Of a DNA stretch of 64,000 nucleotides, positions 9,010 through 21,880 are shown piece after piece. The DNA comes from Cryptomeria japonica (lineage: Eukaryota > Streptophyta > Pinopsida > Cupressales > Cupressaceae). The notes under the pieces are model-generated. The model did not search any database. It was given only the letters and a program-made list of their open reading frames with translations, and was not told the DNA's origin. Numbering within the stretch: position 1 is the first letter of the stretch; every line of letters begins with the position of its first letter. Where the stretch lies: positions 143,098,897 to 143,162,896 of the forward strand of contig NC_081407.1 in the NCBI RefSeq assembly GCF_030272615.1, read 5' to 3'. A program made the position numbers and the translations under genes.

Positions 9010-11396
9010 AAGCCTTTAGTAAGTTCAAGGCATTCAGGGCCTTAGCTAAAAAGGAAAGTGGTAAGAAGGTAAAGTGTTTGAGGATTGATCAAGGTGGTGA
9101 ATTTACTTCAGAGGAATTCACTAGATATTGTGAAGACAATGGAATTAAGAGGCATCTTTCTGCACCGAGGACACCACAACAAAATGGTATTGTAGAGAGA
9201 AACAATCGGTCAGTTGTTGAAGCTGCTAGAATAATGCTAATATAAGGAGGTGTAGCAAAACATTTCTAGAGAGAAGCTGTCAGCACAGATGTCTACACTA
9301 TGAACCAAATATTAGTAAAGAGAGGTAAGGATAAAACTCCTTATAAATATTGGTATGGTAGATCACCTAATGTCAATTATTTTAATATTTTTGGCAATAA
9401 ATGTTTTATCAAGAGAGGTGACTATGTTAGTAAGTTAGAGGCTAAAGGTGATGAAGGCATATTTCTTGGTTACTCCACCAAGAGTAAGGCCTACAAATGT
9501 TACAACAACCGGACAAAGAGAATCATTGAGAGTGCTGATGTCCAAGTGGATGAGTATCTTGAATTTTCAAGAGAAACCGGTGAGGAGAAAAAGGAAGATA
9601 AACCTTACATTCTGAATTTGGAACTAGAATCGGTGAAGTCGGAAGCTGGTGAAGTGAATGTTGTAGTCCCAGTTCAACCGAAATGGGTAGATTCTGCAAA
9701 AGAAGATGATGATAGTGAGGAAGAAGAACCTAAAGATAATGATCATGTTATTCCAAGGTATGTGAGACTCAATCATAATCCTGACCAGATTATTGGAGAT
9801 AAAGATGCTAGAGTATTAACCAAAAGAAGAATTAGAGAGAATTCTTGCATGATCTCCACTACTGATCCTAGAACTACTAAGGAAGCATTTGGAGATGATC
9901 ATTGGATTAAAGCTATGGAAGAAGAGCTTGACCAGATTGAGAAGAACAATACATGGACCCTAGTACCTAGACCAGTGAATAAAAATGTGCTAGGTACTAA
10001 ATGGGTATTTGGGAATAAACTGAATGAAGATGGAGTAGTAGTCAGAAACAAAGCTAGATTGGTATGCAAAGGTTATGCACATGAAGGAGAAGACTATGGA
10101 GAGACATTTACACCAGTTGCTAGATTGGAAGGTTTTAGGACTCTACTTGCATTTGTAGCATATAAGGGATTCAAAGTATATCAGATGGATGTGAAGTCAG
10201 CATTTGTAAAAGGAATACTAGAAGAAGAAGTATACATTGAGTAGCCAAATGGTTATGCTTTGACTGATGCAAAGGATATGGTATCTAAACTGCACAAGGC
10301 ACTATATGGTTTGAAGAAAGTACCAAGAGCATGGTATGAAAGACTATATTCACACTTGATGAAGATAGGTTTTCAGAGAACTAGTGAAGATAACAATATA
10401 TATCTTAAATTTGAAGGAGATAAGATACTGGTTAGTGAAGTGTTTGTAGATGATATCATATTTGGAGGCAATGATGACATGAGTGATGACTTTGCAAATG
10501 AGATGAAAAGTGAACTTGAAATGTCTCTAGTAGGAGAGATAAAATTCTTCATATGATTGCAAATTCAGTAGATGAAGAGTGGTATTTTTATCACATAATC
10601 TAAGTATGTGAAAGATGTATTGAAGACATTTGGAATGAGTGACTGTAAACTAATTGGGACACCAATGGTTACAGGTTGTAAACTATCTAAGGAGGATTAT
10701 GTCGCATCTATTGATGAAAAGGAGTATGGATCAATGATAGGGAAATTGCATTATGTTGTTCACAATAGACCAGATATTTCTCATGCAGTTGGTTTAGTTG
10801 CCAAATTTCAGAAGAATCCAAAGGAGACACACTTGATATAAACTAAAAGGATATTTAGATATTTGAAAGGTACTATTGACTATGGATTATGGTATCCATA
10901 TGCAGGTAACTTTGATTTGAAGGTTTATATAGATGCAGACTGGGCAGGCAATGTTGATGATAGGAAGAGCACAACTGGTGGTGCATTCTTTCTTGGAGGA
11001 ATACTTGTATCTTGGAGCAGCAAGAAGTAGAGGTGTATATCATAGTCCAGTACTGAAGCTGAATATGTTGCAGCGTATATGAATTGTACCCAGGTAATCT
11101 GGATGAAAAACATTTTGGAAGGATTCAAGCTAAAGATTACAGAACCAGTAAAGATTTTATGTGACAACACCAATGCAATAAATATTTCAAAGAAGCAGGT
11201 GTTGCATGCTAGAACCAAGAATATTGAGTTGAAATGTCATTTCTTGAGAGAGAAAGTGTAGAGTAAAGATGTGTTATTGGAGCATGTATCTACTAAGGAG
11301 CAGCTAGCAGATATCTTTACTAAACCTCTGCCTAAGAGTACTTTTGATTATCTTAGAGGTCAGCTAGGGGTGGTGCCCCTACATGAGGTCAATTGA
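9010..11396 (+). pseudogene. Copia A integrase C-terminus, reverse transcriptase and RNase H
   Basis: Integrase resumes with CLRIDQGGEFTSEEF and LSAPRTPQQNGIVERNN. A stop near 9241 precedes a long open frame from 9300 to 10244 covering the integrase C-terminus (GIFLGYSTKSKAYKCYN) and the RT start (WIKAMEEELDQIEKNNTW, GTKWVFGNKLNEDG). The RT catalytic FVDDIIFGGND is near 10444. RNase H shows DRKSTTGGAFFLGG and CDNTNAINISKK. Stops lie near 10242, 10554, 10569, 10839, 11027 and 11260. The polyprotein ends LGVVPLHEVN with TGA at 11394-11396. Confidence 0.87.
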
Positions 11397-11758
11397 GCAA
11401 ATGTGGAATACATCAGTCTCAAATCTAATTGAAGAATCTTGAAGCATGATTGGTGTAGAGTGGAGTTATTCCACAGGGGGAGCATCAAGTTGCAGATTGT
11501 TGATGCAAAACAATGAAGTATGACACTAGATGTTTTACTTTCACTTTGGAATTATTGTCAAAGGGGGAGAAGAGTTGTATGGTTGATAGAGAAAAGATCT
11601 ATAACCAATTACCAACTACAGACATGGAGACTCAATTGAAGGAGAGTACATGGTAAAATGTAAACCAGGATTCCTACACTTGTGTATGTGCATTACTCTC
11701 AATCATCACAATCAAGGGTATTGATACTTGTATTGTCATCAATACCAAAGGGGGAGAT
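11397..11758 (+). other. Copia A 3' untranslated region with three polypurine-tract-like motifs
   Basis: G-rich blocks occur near 11473 (CACAGGGGGAGCATC), 11559 (CAAAGGGGGAGAAG) and 11746-11758 (CAAAGGGGGAGAT). The last directly precedes the 3' LTR and is the likely polypurine tract. Confidence 0.7.
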
Positions 11759-13126
11759 TGTTGGCATTTGCATGAACATTGCATTGATGAACTATTTGTG
11801 TTGTCATTGATGTCAATTATAATCAGTAATGATGTTCTTATGATGTTGTTTTGCAACCGGTAGGTGAGCTAGTGAAGGAAACCGGTATTACTTGAGAAGC
11901 AGTGAGATCAATCGGTAACCCTACCTGTTGATGTGCTAAACCCTAACCGATGGATCTTGGTGAATCAGTTGTATTGGTTTATGATCAAATGATGATGGTA
12001 ATGATTATGCCACATATGCATGTTGTATATGAAGAGTTTCAAATGGTTTTTGGCGTGCAGAGATAACGGTTTTATCTTGGGAATGAGCGAGTACATTGCA
12101 TGAAGTGGAAACCCCATGATGAGTTACAGGAATCGATGAAGTGGTGATCAAGGAGCGGTCTAGGTTGTCTTGAATAATGTGCAATGATTGCTATGTAATC
12201 CAATGGTCATACTTGAACTGATTTGTTTGTAATATCTATGAGATATTAGGTTTGTGATGTGTTACCAACCTATTGTTTTTATTATAAGGTCGATGAGTTA
12301 TTTTTTTGTAGTATTGGCAATTTTGGTTAAGTGTAAGTGTGATTGGTTGTTGAACCAGGAGGTGTATCTGCAGTATGTGTGAAGGCAAATAGAAGCATGA
12401 AAAGGATCTAATCAAGCAGAATGGTGCTATTCACCAGATCAACAAACCCTTGTTGTTCTCTAACAATTACAATAGTCAAATCCCTTAACCAGGTAAGCTT
12501 TAACAAGCTTAGTGCTATCTAAATCCTCTAACTAGGTGATCCATTAGCTTGGATTTCAAATCCTCTACCGAGGTTACTCCTAATAGGGTATTGCTTCTAA
12601 TAGGGCATTATAGTCAATCCCTTAACCGGGTGGTCCCTAACAGGATCTGTTCCTAACAAGACTTTTTGTAAAGCTTTAACAGGCTTGGCTCCTAACAGGG
12701 CGAACTTCAGAAGAGTTCAGAATAATTGTGGGTATTCATCCCCACTATGGTTTTTCCCATTTGGGTTTCCACGTAAAAATCATTGTGTCAAGTGGTGAAT
12801 GGTTTTTGTGGTTATGTTTGCTATGGTTAATTTGCTTAACTACTAAATCCACTTAGATATGATAAGATGACCGATAGTAATCTGAAATGTGCTTTTACTA
12901 TTGTTAGTAAAGTATTTGAATGTTTTTTTTAAAAGGTTTTGAGAGTTTCAGAGATGTTATTTTGTTATGACAACCAACCAGTATACTTGACATTAATATT
13001 GCAATTTGTAGTTCAGTGTTTGAACCAGTTAGTTTTGAGATTGACTTGTAAGATTGTTATTGAGTTTGGTGAAAGTTTAGTCATTTTTCCATCTCAGTAG
13101 TTGTTCGGATCCTTATTGATTCATCA
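11759..13126 (+). repeat. 3' LTR of copia A
   Basis: It starts TGTTGGCATTTGCATG right after the polypurine tract. A TATA-like TATAAGG lies at about 12283. The second half has degenerate CTAACAGGG/CCTAACCAGG repeats (12480-12700), then the block TTTTTCCCATTTGGGTTTCC shared with other LTRs in the window. The end is set at ATTCATCA (13126) by aligning CTCAGTA...GGATCC to the end of the element C LTR, where exactly 14 bases follow GGATCC in both. No partner LTR is present, so the end could be off by a few bases. Confidence 0.75.
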
Positions 13127-13479
13127 TACCATCACAAATTACGGTCGTTAGATAGTCGGTTAACTTGTTTGTTGTGTTTGTGTATACCTATGCTTCTCCC
13201 ACTGAGTTTTGCCACTAAATATTTTTGTCTTGCTAAGGAGGTAAATTTTCCAAAATTTGAATTTATTTTGAGATAAAATAATTTACAATGTTTCTAACTA
13301 TTTCTTCTAATATTAGTCCCCTGTCTAGTGAGAAATGTGGCTTCCTTCTGCAGTTCAATTCTCTTTTCCTATTTGATCTCCATTATTTGTTATTCCTTGG
13401 AATATTCTTTAATGGATGTGTTAGAGGACCATTTGTCCATCTATTTGGAATGTGTTACTCCATTTGGTAGAATTATTCA
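13127..13479. other. Unassigned flank of copia A
   Basis: T-rich sequence with no recognised coding or terminal repeat. Confidence 0.4.
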
Positions 13480-15110
13480 AATTACTTGAGCTCCAAGTGG
13501 TGAGTCATCATTCTTTGACAATATTCCATCATTTTGTAAGAATTGCCTAGCATGCTCACATTTGCATAATTCATGGTTTTAATCTCCATAGAAGGGACAT
13601 TTCTTTTTCTATTATAATCCCCAACATTTAGGTGTGTAGTTGCCCATTTTGTCACATTTGAAGCATGTAACATTATTTTTCCTTCTATTATTCGATCCTC
13701 GACCTCTTCCTACTTTGCAATTGCATTGTTGGCTATCCTCCATGTATTCATGTTGTAAATTGTTCATCATGGCACAAGCATTCCTATTTTCTCTCTAAAG
13801 GGTTGCATGTACCCTCCATAATTTCTTTCATCTGCACTACAGTTTTGGCTATAGTATCCTTGATGGCAATGATATCCTCTATTTCGGTCTAGGTGTTGGT
13901 AATCAGAACAATCTTCTATCAAGTAGGTATCCCATTCTTATAAATGGAATATTGTGTTGAATTGGTTTTAATAGTTTTAATGTCCACAAATAATGTAGCG
14001 ACAATTCTTTCCCCTTGTGCTTTGGGATAGTCATTCCAAACATATCCTTCTTAGGAACAGTATGTACATAATATCTTCTTTTCTTTCATTGGCTCTTTTG
14101 CTATAATTTCATTCTAAATTGTTAACTTCTTAACTGGTAATTGAAGTTTCTTGAGTGTCTCTTTTGTTTCATCTTTCTCTGGTATTTACCAAGGTTGTGC
14201 CTCAATCTAGTAGGCCATTGTTACTTATTTTTCATAGGATTCAAAGGCTCTTCCATCCTATCCAATCTAATCTTGATGCCCTTTCGTAATCCGAAAGTGA
14301 ATCATTTTATTTTCTATTTTGTTGTTAATGGCTCTGTTAATTTGTGAAAAAATGTCTTTGAACCTTTTATCATATATGCCTTAACGAACTCATTTTTTGT
14401 TTGCACTAGTTCTCTCATCTTACTTACACTTTTATTAGGAATAGTCAAAGTGTCAAAATTTACTAATAAATCATCCCTTACTTCATCCCAAGTACTACTA
14501 TGGTAGGGTAGTTTTTCATGTACAAGTCTAATTCTGTTTTCATCAGAGAGAATACAAAACCTATTAGTCTTTTGCTTTCTTCTTTTATATCCCTTCTCTC
14601 TCATAAGGACTCTAAGAAGAATACATGTCCAATAGCCTCAGTGGTATTGTGGAAAACAACTAGCATTTTAATTGAAGCTTACATTTTCCTAGCTTCTTTT
14701 CCAATTTAGATCTCCATATTTGAGGGTTTTTCTTTTTTCTCTTCCTTGATATCTTGGACTATTTGAGGCTACTCCTCTCTACCCTTATCTTGTTCTAATT
14801 TGATGTCAAAGAATTTGGTTTTAAAGATCTCTTCCTAAGTGATCTCTTGTGTTGGTTTTTCTTCTTTTTCTTCTTCCTTTGTCAATGGTATTTCTTCTAC
14901 TAAAATTCTCCTACTCTTATATGGTTGTAGGGATGGGTCTTGGCTAGGGGGTTGTGACTCATTAAAGAAGTGTTTTCCCTTTCATTGGTAAGTTATGTTT
15001 GATTAGTTAGTGACCTCAAATCTTCACCCAAATTTAACATAAATCTTTCTTCTTTGGTTTTTTCCTCTTTTCTTAGTTGTCTTATACTTCTATTAACTAA
15101 TTCTTCCAAA
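13480..15110 (-). pseudogene. Decayed gag-like retroelement ORF (relic K)
   Basis: Read from right to left there is a charged region near 15100-15040 (IRQLRKEEKTKEERF). The open stretch 14604-14314 contains LPYHSSTWDEVRDDLLVNF, reminiscent of the capsid part of plant Ty3/gypsy gag (trp-asp after a short Ser/Thr stretch, then a D/E-x-F-x-x-K/N-F pattern). A zinc knuckle, CFKCDKMGNYTPKC, lies near 13620-13660 with Asn at the usual His position, followed by KCPFYGD and NHELCKCEHA as in gypsy gag tails. No pol is attached on the left. I take it as an old gypsy-type gag fragment; boundaries are approximate. Confidence 0.5.
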
Positions 15111-17739
15111 TATATGTCATTTAAGGGTAAGACCTTTTTCCAAAGTTTGCAAAGATTTTTTGAATCTATCATCTAATTTGATTGTAATAGAGGATAAATT
15201 TTGTAAAAACTCTTACATTTCATGGGAGACTATGGTAGGGTAGGAGCCTCTATACTACTACTTTCTCATAACAGTGGTCTCTTAGATTTTCCATATTCTT
15301 TGATAATTTTCTCCAGATAATTTAATATTCATCCTACCTTATTCTAGCATGAAATTAGGCTCTTTGGGGTCTTTTATTATCTTTCTTTCCTATTTTTCTC
15401 CTTCCTTTTGGTAGCACCCACATTGGTGAGCTCGAAAAATCACCCCCATTGGTGTGCTCTAACCTTAGTTTTGTTGCACAATCTCCATTCTATTATGGCA
15501 TCTCTCTTCTCTTTCCATAATCTATTGTTAATAATGCTTAAGTTGAATCTTTACTATTGTATTGAAAGAAAAGTGTATGTAGAATTATGTATTATTTGTT
15601 TCCTTACAGAAATCCAAAATAAAATGAAGTTTAAATGAATGGTTAGAATAAGGTTTTACTACTATTACAGAGTTAGTAAAGTTGCAAGTGCATGACATGA
15701 TTTATTAGATATGAATTTAGAATTAGACTTGCTTCATATTCTTTCTAGTGTTAACATTAAATTATTTTATGAAAACTATATTTAGGAATTCAGAGCATAT
15801 ATTACATGCCTATTTAGAAATAAATCGTGGATGTAAAAGTAAATTTAATTTATAAAAAAATTTGCTTTTTAGCCAAATGTTTAAACTATATACTTTATTA
15901 TTTTTTTGCCAATACTTAATTTATTTATGTATAGAAAAATAATAAAATTGTAGACAATATATTGTTTAAATTCAAATATGTATGTATGTATGTATGCATG
16001 CTTGTGTGTGTGTGTGTGTGTAGAGAGAGAATAAAATAAAACTGACTGTGTGTGTATAACAAATTTAAAAAATACATATATAAAAAAAGTACTCATTTGA
16101 GGGACACAACAACTCCAACCTTCATAAGGGAAGCACAACATGTTGTAGCCCCCATATGAGGTTCATAGCATGGTTGTGGCCACCATATTGGGTTTGTAGC
16201 AATGCCTTATATGAAGATTTAAAACCTTTATTTTAAAAGATATATATTTAAAGAAGAAATGATACAAACACAAAAATAAACCTGCAACAAACAGAGTCGA
16301 AGTTCATATGTTAACCTACAAGAAATCAATATATTATTAAAAAAATACATATGAACCATGACCCAAAGGTTTCTAGCTAACACAACCCAACAAAAATTTT
16401 ATAAAAAAACCCATTAAAAGGTTTTGTAGTGAAAACAAAAATAAAATAAAAAATCCTTAACAATCCCATGGGAGCCATAAATAAATAGTCGAATGTTGTC
16501 TTCTTCTCCCTATTTTGCACACAAATGAACCAGTAGGTTAGAAAAAAAATCCATTTTGTTTCCCGCATAATATATTTAAGGTATAGAGGGGCCCTAAAAT
16601 CCAGGGGTGGAGATTAAAAGAATTCAAGGGCAGAGATTTAATGCTTTGCCTTAGGATTTAAGTTGTGGCTTTCTACAAACTAAAATTAATAAGTTATGAG
16701 CTAGTAAAGTTAAATGGGTTTTAAGTGAGTTTAATAAAAATCTTAATTATAGAAATTGATTTATAGAAATTGATTTAATTTAAGTGGATTATTGACCTTT
16801 GATATAGGTAGGAAATTTTTGGATTAACAAAATATTATTTGAATTGTATTTGGGGTAAATTAAAAGGATTATTATGTGAAATATTAACTTAGGTTGATTC
16901 AATTATTTAACCAATTTTAAAATACTCCTAATAATAATGGATTATAATAATTATTATTAATAATTTAAAATTGGGTGAAAGTTATTAATTTGAATTAATC
17001 TATTAGACATTATTAATTTAATTAATTTATTTTACCAAATGAATAATTATTAATTTTGATTTTGTCCTTAGCATTAGAAAAGAGTAATTGGTGAATAAAA
17101 AGATTAACCATAGCATAGCAAAAGCATATTAAAAACAAATTTAGAAATTGCCAGTATTAATTAGAGTATTGCTTATGGATTTAATTAATCTACTAAATTA
17201 AAATAGTAAGGTAAATGTATATACTTATTATATGGAAATATTTATTTTGATCTCATCATGAGGATCATTTCACCATAGGTATAAAAATTGGGGAAATTTT
17301 CTTTAATTAAATTTTCTCTTAAATGATAATTATTCTATTATCTAATCTTTAGGATTCCTACCTTTGTTAGGACATAAAATGGAAAAACTATAAGCCTACA
17401 TGATTGAACCACCACTCCTAGCCTTTGGGGTGATGTTCTAATGGTGATGCAAATAGTGCATCACTAGGTACACAAACTAGTTGTAAAAAATTGCATATTA
17501 CTTCAAATATTGAATTGCATTCACTTTAGTTTGATTTGAGGATTTAAATCAAAAAAATTGTAGGTGAGTTTATGTTGTGTCATGTTTTACCACCTTGTGA
17601 AAAGTGGGCATGACATTAGGTATCAAGGCAAGGTTTTCAACACTTGGCCCCATGCCTTTATCCAATTCTAATCATTACAAGCTTCTTCTACTCGTAAACT
17701 ATTTTGTTAGGGGGTCTCAACCCAAGTATATCATGTCCA
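15111..17739. other. AT-rich sequence without recognisable genes
   Basis: No supported gene. There is a small simple-sequence cluster: TATG/TATGCATGC repeats (about 15979-16000) followed by (TG)n to about 16020 and a short GA run. A loosely repeated GTTGTAGCCCCCATAT/GTTGTGGCCACCATAT pair lies at 16142-16190. From 16750 to 17360 the sequence is dominated by ATTAATTAA-like text. Confidence 0.5.
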
Positions 17740-18534
17740 GTTTGTATGGAAGAACCTGAGAGTCTTTAAGTGGTAGTTGAGAAGGCCCACATTGTAGAGA
17801 AGATTCATGCGAAATATCAAGAGGCTAGAGAGCAATTCAAGAACCTCAATTAGGGGCATCAAGATCAGTCTTTTCATAGACCCAACATCCCTCAAAAGGG
17901 GGATTTAGATCATCTAGACAACATCCACAACATCAAAAGCAAAGGCCTAGTCAACATTAGGGCTCTCAAAGAAAAAACCCTAGCAAGCATAGGGTCCTCG
18001 TAGGGATCAAAGGTCACAAGGATAGAGTTTAGCTCCACCTTGGGAGGGGACAACCATCCCATTATGAAGGATTTAGTGAATCAAGTAGGCTGAGTATGTC
18101 TTAGACTAGCAAGGATCTATCAATCCAAGTTCAATTTAGAGGATGATGTTTTGTTTGTGGACCCATCAAAAATTTGGCACGTGAGTGCCCATAAAGCTTT
18201 CGGAGTGTGTAGTATGTGACAATGTCATATTAGACTATCGAAGATGTAGGAAAGTCCCACCAAGTGTTTGCAGTGGTTGATAACCACCAAGACAATGTCA
18301 AGCTACCATCAATGAGGTGGTAGATATAGATAATGGTGTCTCTACTAGTATTTTATTTGATTTGGGAGAATCAAATTCTTTTATTTCCCCTTCCTTAATG
18401 GAGCATAGCAAGTTATTGTCAGTTAGGAAAGAGGATAGGTGGGAGGTATATCTAGCATGTAGGGCTAAGATACTAGTGGATATAGTGACATTAAAGGATG
18501 ATGATTGTTGTTTGGGACTATGTCTACTTCAATT
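17740..18534 (+). pseudogene. Gypsy F gag C-terminus and protease start
   Basis: The region has multiple stops and frameshifts. It begins with an AKYQEAREQF-type helix and a Gln/Arg-rich linker, then a zinc knuckle CFVCGPIKNLARECP near 18150, with Asn replacing His. The open stretch 18317-18534 reads ILFDLGESNSFISPSLMEH, equivalent to the plant Ty3/gypsy protease LFDSGATHSFIS, with the catalytic D-S-G changed to D-L-G. It stops at the insertion of copia E; the same frame resumes at 27717. The left limit of the element is not visible. Confidence 0.75.
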
Positions 18535-19931
18535 TGATAGTTCTGATACTTAATGTAAAGTACAGATGCCAATAGCTAACAAGATGAGAGGGGGGGCGTG
18601 AATCATACAAACTTAAACTTCCATAAAATCAACAGATTCAACCTCGGTAACTTATACTTCAGCAACATAGCCAAAAACTGCTAAACATGTTAACTCATAA
18701 ACACATAATCACCATAACACTCATAACACCAGATTTAACGTGGAAACCCAAATAGGGAAAAACCACTGTGGGATTTTGGACCCACTAAGAAATATACGCT
18801 TCTAGAGTATGCTCAATTAAAAGCAAATCATGTTAAAGATTACAAACACATTACTAGATGTGACCCGGTTAAGGGATTTCCCTCAGATCTATTAGGATCT
18901 TCACTTTGTTAGAAGTGACCTTATTAAAGGATTTCAAACACTCATTTAGAATGTTACCTTGCTAGAGGGTTTACAAATAAGACTATTAAGTCCACTTGGT
19001 TAAGAGATTTTCTGTACTTACAAAATAACAGTAATAAAAATCTATCTACAACTTCACATCTAAAATGCTAAAGCAGATTCTTATTTGCTCAAAACAATCT
19101 AGTCATAGGACTTATGTTGCCCCTCTGCTGGGCTCTCTACTTTGTTATTCAAACAGGTCTTCAATCTTATGTGCTTGGTAATCACTATGTAGCATCCCTG
19201 TGCTTACACTTGCCCGCATACATTGTTTATTAACAATTCCTTATTTATAAACAATTGCTAACTGTTAAATCTCCTTGATCACATTTCCCATGATCAATCT
19301 TAGCCATCAAATCTTCAAACTTGACCAGGTTCAATGTATCATTCTGATCTGAAAATGTTTTACCTTACCTAGGGACTTGCATTACCTTCTTGGAACTTGC
19401 ACAAGGTTATTGCGGTTCAATCTTCGCTATAGATCTTCCTGTCGATTTTCCTTTGTCATAGATCCTTAACAAACTTCATGCACGGCATACCAATCATTTA
19501 TACATCTCCAGCTAATCATTGTCCTTCATTAAATAATGCTTTTATCCATCCAATGCGCATTGTCATAACTCAGTTGCAACTCGGTAAATACTAAACTTTA
19601 CTTGGTAGACATTCCGCCTTCATTAACCGATATTGATAACCTTAGGGTTTATCGAATAGGTTCTTTTCTCGGTGACATAGTATAGTATTAACCTTACAAT
19701 CAACAACATATGTAGGATATCAAAACAATCTAAACATCATGATCTCATCATTGTCTAGCTCGGTAATAGTTGCCCATTGAATAACTTATTCCTCCTCTTA
19801 TTCATTACATTCTTTCTGTGTCTTTTACCGACATCTTAATTCTCTTCAACAACCTTCTCAATATCCTTATTGAATATCAACAATCTCCTGATATTGAAAT
19901 GCCAACAATCTTTCTTACTGTAATGCCAACA
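18535..19931 (-). repeat. 3' LTR of copia E
   Basis: On the minus strand it starts TGTTGGCATTACAG and ends ACTATCA. It is about 120 bp shorter than the 5' LTR because of a single deletion between CTTAATTCTCTTCA and ACAACCTTCTCAATATCC (near 19848). A minus-strand TATAAATA lies near 19240. Confidence 0.9.
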
Positions 19932-20398
19932 ATCTCCCCCTTTGGCATTGATGGCAAAACCAACAATTAAGTGTTAATACCAACAAGATATTCAAATGGA
20001 TTCGGATTCAGATTGTTGTTAGACTTCTCCTGTTATCCTTGAGTTGTTGTCTTGCATTTAGTCTTCTCCGTGTTATAGTAATCTCCCCCTATCATTAGTC
20101 TTCTATTATTTTCATCATTCAGGGCTTTACCATTCAGTCAACCATTTAGCCTTCCAACCATTTATAGTCTTCTCCCCCTTTGACAACAATGCCAAAAAGT
20201 AAAAGAACTAAATCATGATTTCTTCCTTTGTGAAATGATTTGCCTTGTTGTGTATCATCTCAAACTCAGTCAGATCAACTTGTCTCTATTCACTATTTCC
20301 TGCACACCTTTAGAAAACCTTCTAAAGTGCGTAAATCAGCATCAAACCACACATAATATTCTATAAATTCATCAAAATGATGCTTTCACCGAACTTGG
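19932..20398 (-). other. Copia E 3' untranslated region with repeated polypurine-tract-like motifs
   Basis: On the minus strand GCCAAAGGGGGAGAT directly abuts the 3' LTR (19932-19946). Similar GGGGGAGA blocks lie near 20082-20090 and 20171-20180. The one next to the LTR is the likely polypurine tract. Confidence 0.75.
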
Positions 20399-21880
20399 TC
20401 AGTGAGTAGAAGATAGGGGTAGGACCCCTAACTTGCTTCTGAGATACTCAAAAGTGTCCCTTGGCAATGGCTTTGTGAAGATGTCTGCTAATTGCTCCTT
20501 TGAACTGATATATTCTAGCACAACTTGCTTCTCTTGAACTTCTTCTCTGAGATAGTGATACTTTATAGATATATGCTTTGTCTTAGAGTGCATTACTGGA
20601 TTCTTTGAAATGTTAATGGCACTAGTATTATCACAGAATATAGTTATTGGCTCGGTAACTTTCTCATTTATACCTTCCAATAGTTGTTTGATCTATGTTA
20701 TATTGGTACAATTCAATGTTGCAACAACATATTCAACTTCTGTTGTAGACTGAGAAATACATTCTTGTTTCTTGCTAAGCCAACTTCCTAGTCTTTCTCC
20801 TAAAAAGAAAGCTCCACCACTTGTGCTTTTCCTGTCATCTATGTTGTCTGCCCAATCAGCATCAGTATAAACTTTTAAATCAAAATTATTCCTCTTTTCA
20901 TATACTAAGCCATAATCTTCAGTGCCTCTCAGGTATCTGAAAATTCTCTTGATTGCTGTCATATGTGTTTCCTTAGGATCTGCAGAGAATATTGCTACAA
21001 TACCTACTACATGTACTATACCTGGTCTACTATGCACAACATATTGCAATTTTCCAATCATAGATCGGTAAAGTGTCTCATCAGTAGATGTAGATTCATC
21101 ATTCTTTGATAATTTACAGTTAGTAGTCATAGGAGTACTTACTGGTTTGGAATCCTCCATTCTAAATTTCTTCAAGATTTCCTTTATGTACTTGGATTCA
21201 GTAATGAAAATCTCATCTTTCATTTGCAGTATCTGTAAACCTATAAAATACTTTATCTCACTGATTAGTGACATCTCAAATTATTTACTCATTTCATTTC
21301 CAAAATTCTTGCATAAGGAGTCATTACCATAAAATATAATGTCATCAACAAATATGGCTGAGATCAATATTCCATTGTCCTCATCTTTCTTCATGTACAT
21401 ATTGTTGTTTTCACTTGTCCTGATAAAACCGATCTTGATTAAGTAAGAGTGCAATCTCTCATACCATGCTCTAGGTGCTTGCTTCAAACCATATAAAGCT
21501 TTGTTTAGTTTGCATACCTGATTTTTACTCTTGTCTTCAACAAATCCTTCAGGTTGTTCAATGTAAACTTCTTCTTCTTCTAGTATACCATTCAAAAATG
21601 TAGATTTAACATCCATTTGATATACCTTAAAAATTTTGAAAGCAGCATATGCCAACAATGTTCTTACTCCCTCAAGTCTAGCCACAGGTGCAAAAGTCTC
21701 ACCATAATCTATTCCTTCTTCTTGAGCATAACCTTTACAAACTAGTCTTGCTTTGTTGTGAATGACCTCACCTTTTTCATTTAGCTTGTTTCTGAAAATC
21801 CACTTAGTACCGATTACATTTTTGTCCTTTGGTCGTGGGATCAGTGTCCATGTGTCATTCTTCTTGAATTGATCAATCTC
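20399..21880 (-). pseudogene. Copia E reverse transcriptase and RNase H
   Basis: Open segments are 21685-21281, 21274-20693 and 20680-20399, separated by single stops near 21278 and 20690. Visible motifs are [48 protein letters not shown], catalytic [11 protein letters not shown] (near 21330), DRKSTSGGAFFLGER, CDNTSAINISKNPVMHSK and the C-terminal EQLADIFTKPLP. It ends LGVLPLSSTH. All core RT and RNase H catalytic blocks are present, so only a few point mutations separate this from an intact polyprotein. Confidence 0.9.

Larger units (their letters stand above)
2166..13126 (+). mobile_element. Ty1/copia retrotransposon A, 5'-truncated, carrying nested element B
   Basis: The order is gag, protease, integrase, reverse transcriptase, RNase H, the order of Ty1/copia. 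The 5' LTR and start of gag are missing at the junction with the CACTA end. Element B (3464-9004) is inserted in the integrase region with a perfect 5-bp TSD, AATAG, at 3459-3463 and 9005-9009; the integrase frame resumes at 9010 with EAFSKFKAF. The 3' LTR is 11759-13126. Many in-frame stops mark it as dead. Its pol is closest in this window to that of element C; both read GTPMVTGCKLS. Confidence 0.88.

Noticed and set aside
15881-16141. Minus-strand ORF with a Thr-His run
   Set aside because: The run is the translated TG microsatellite; the rest is AT-rich and membrane-like only by composition.
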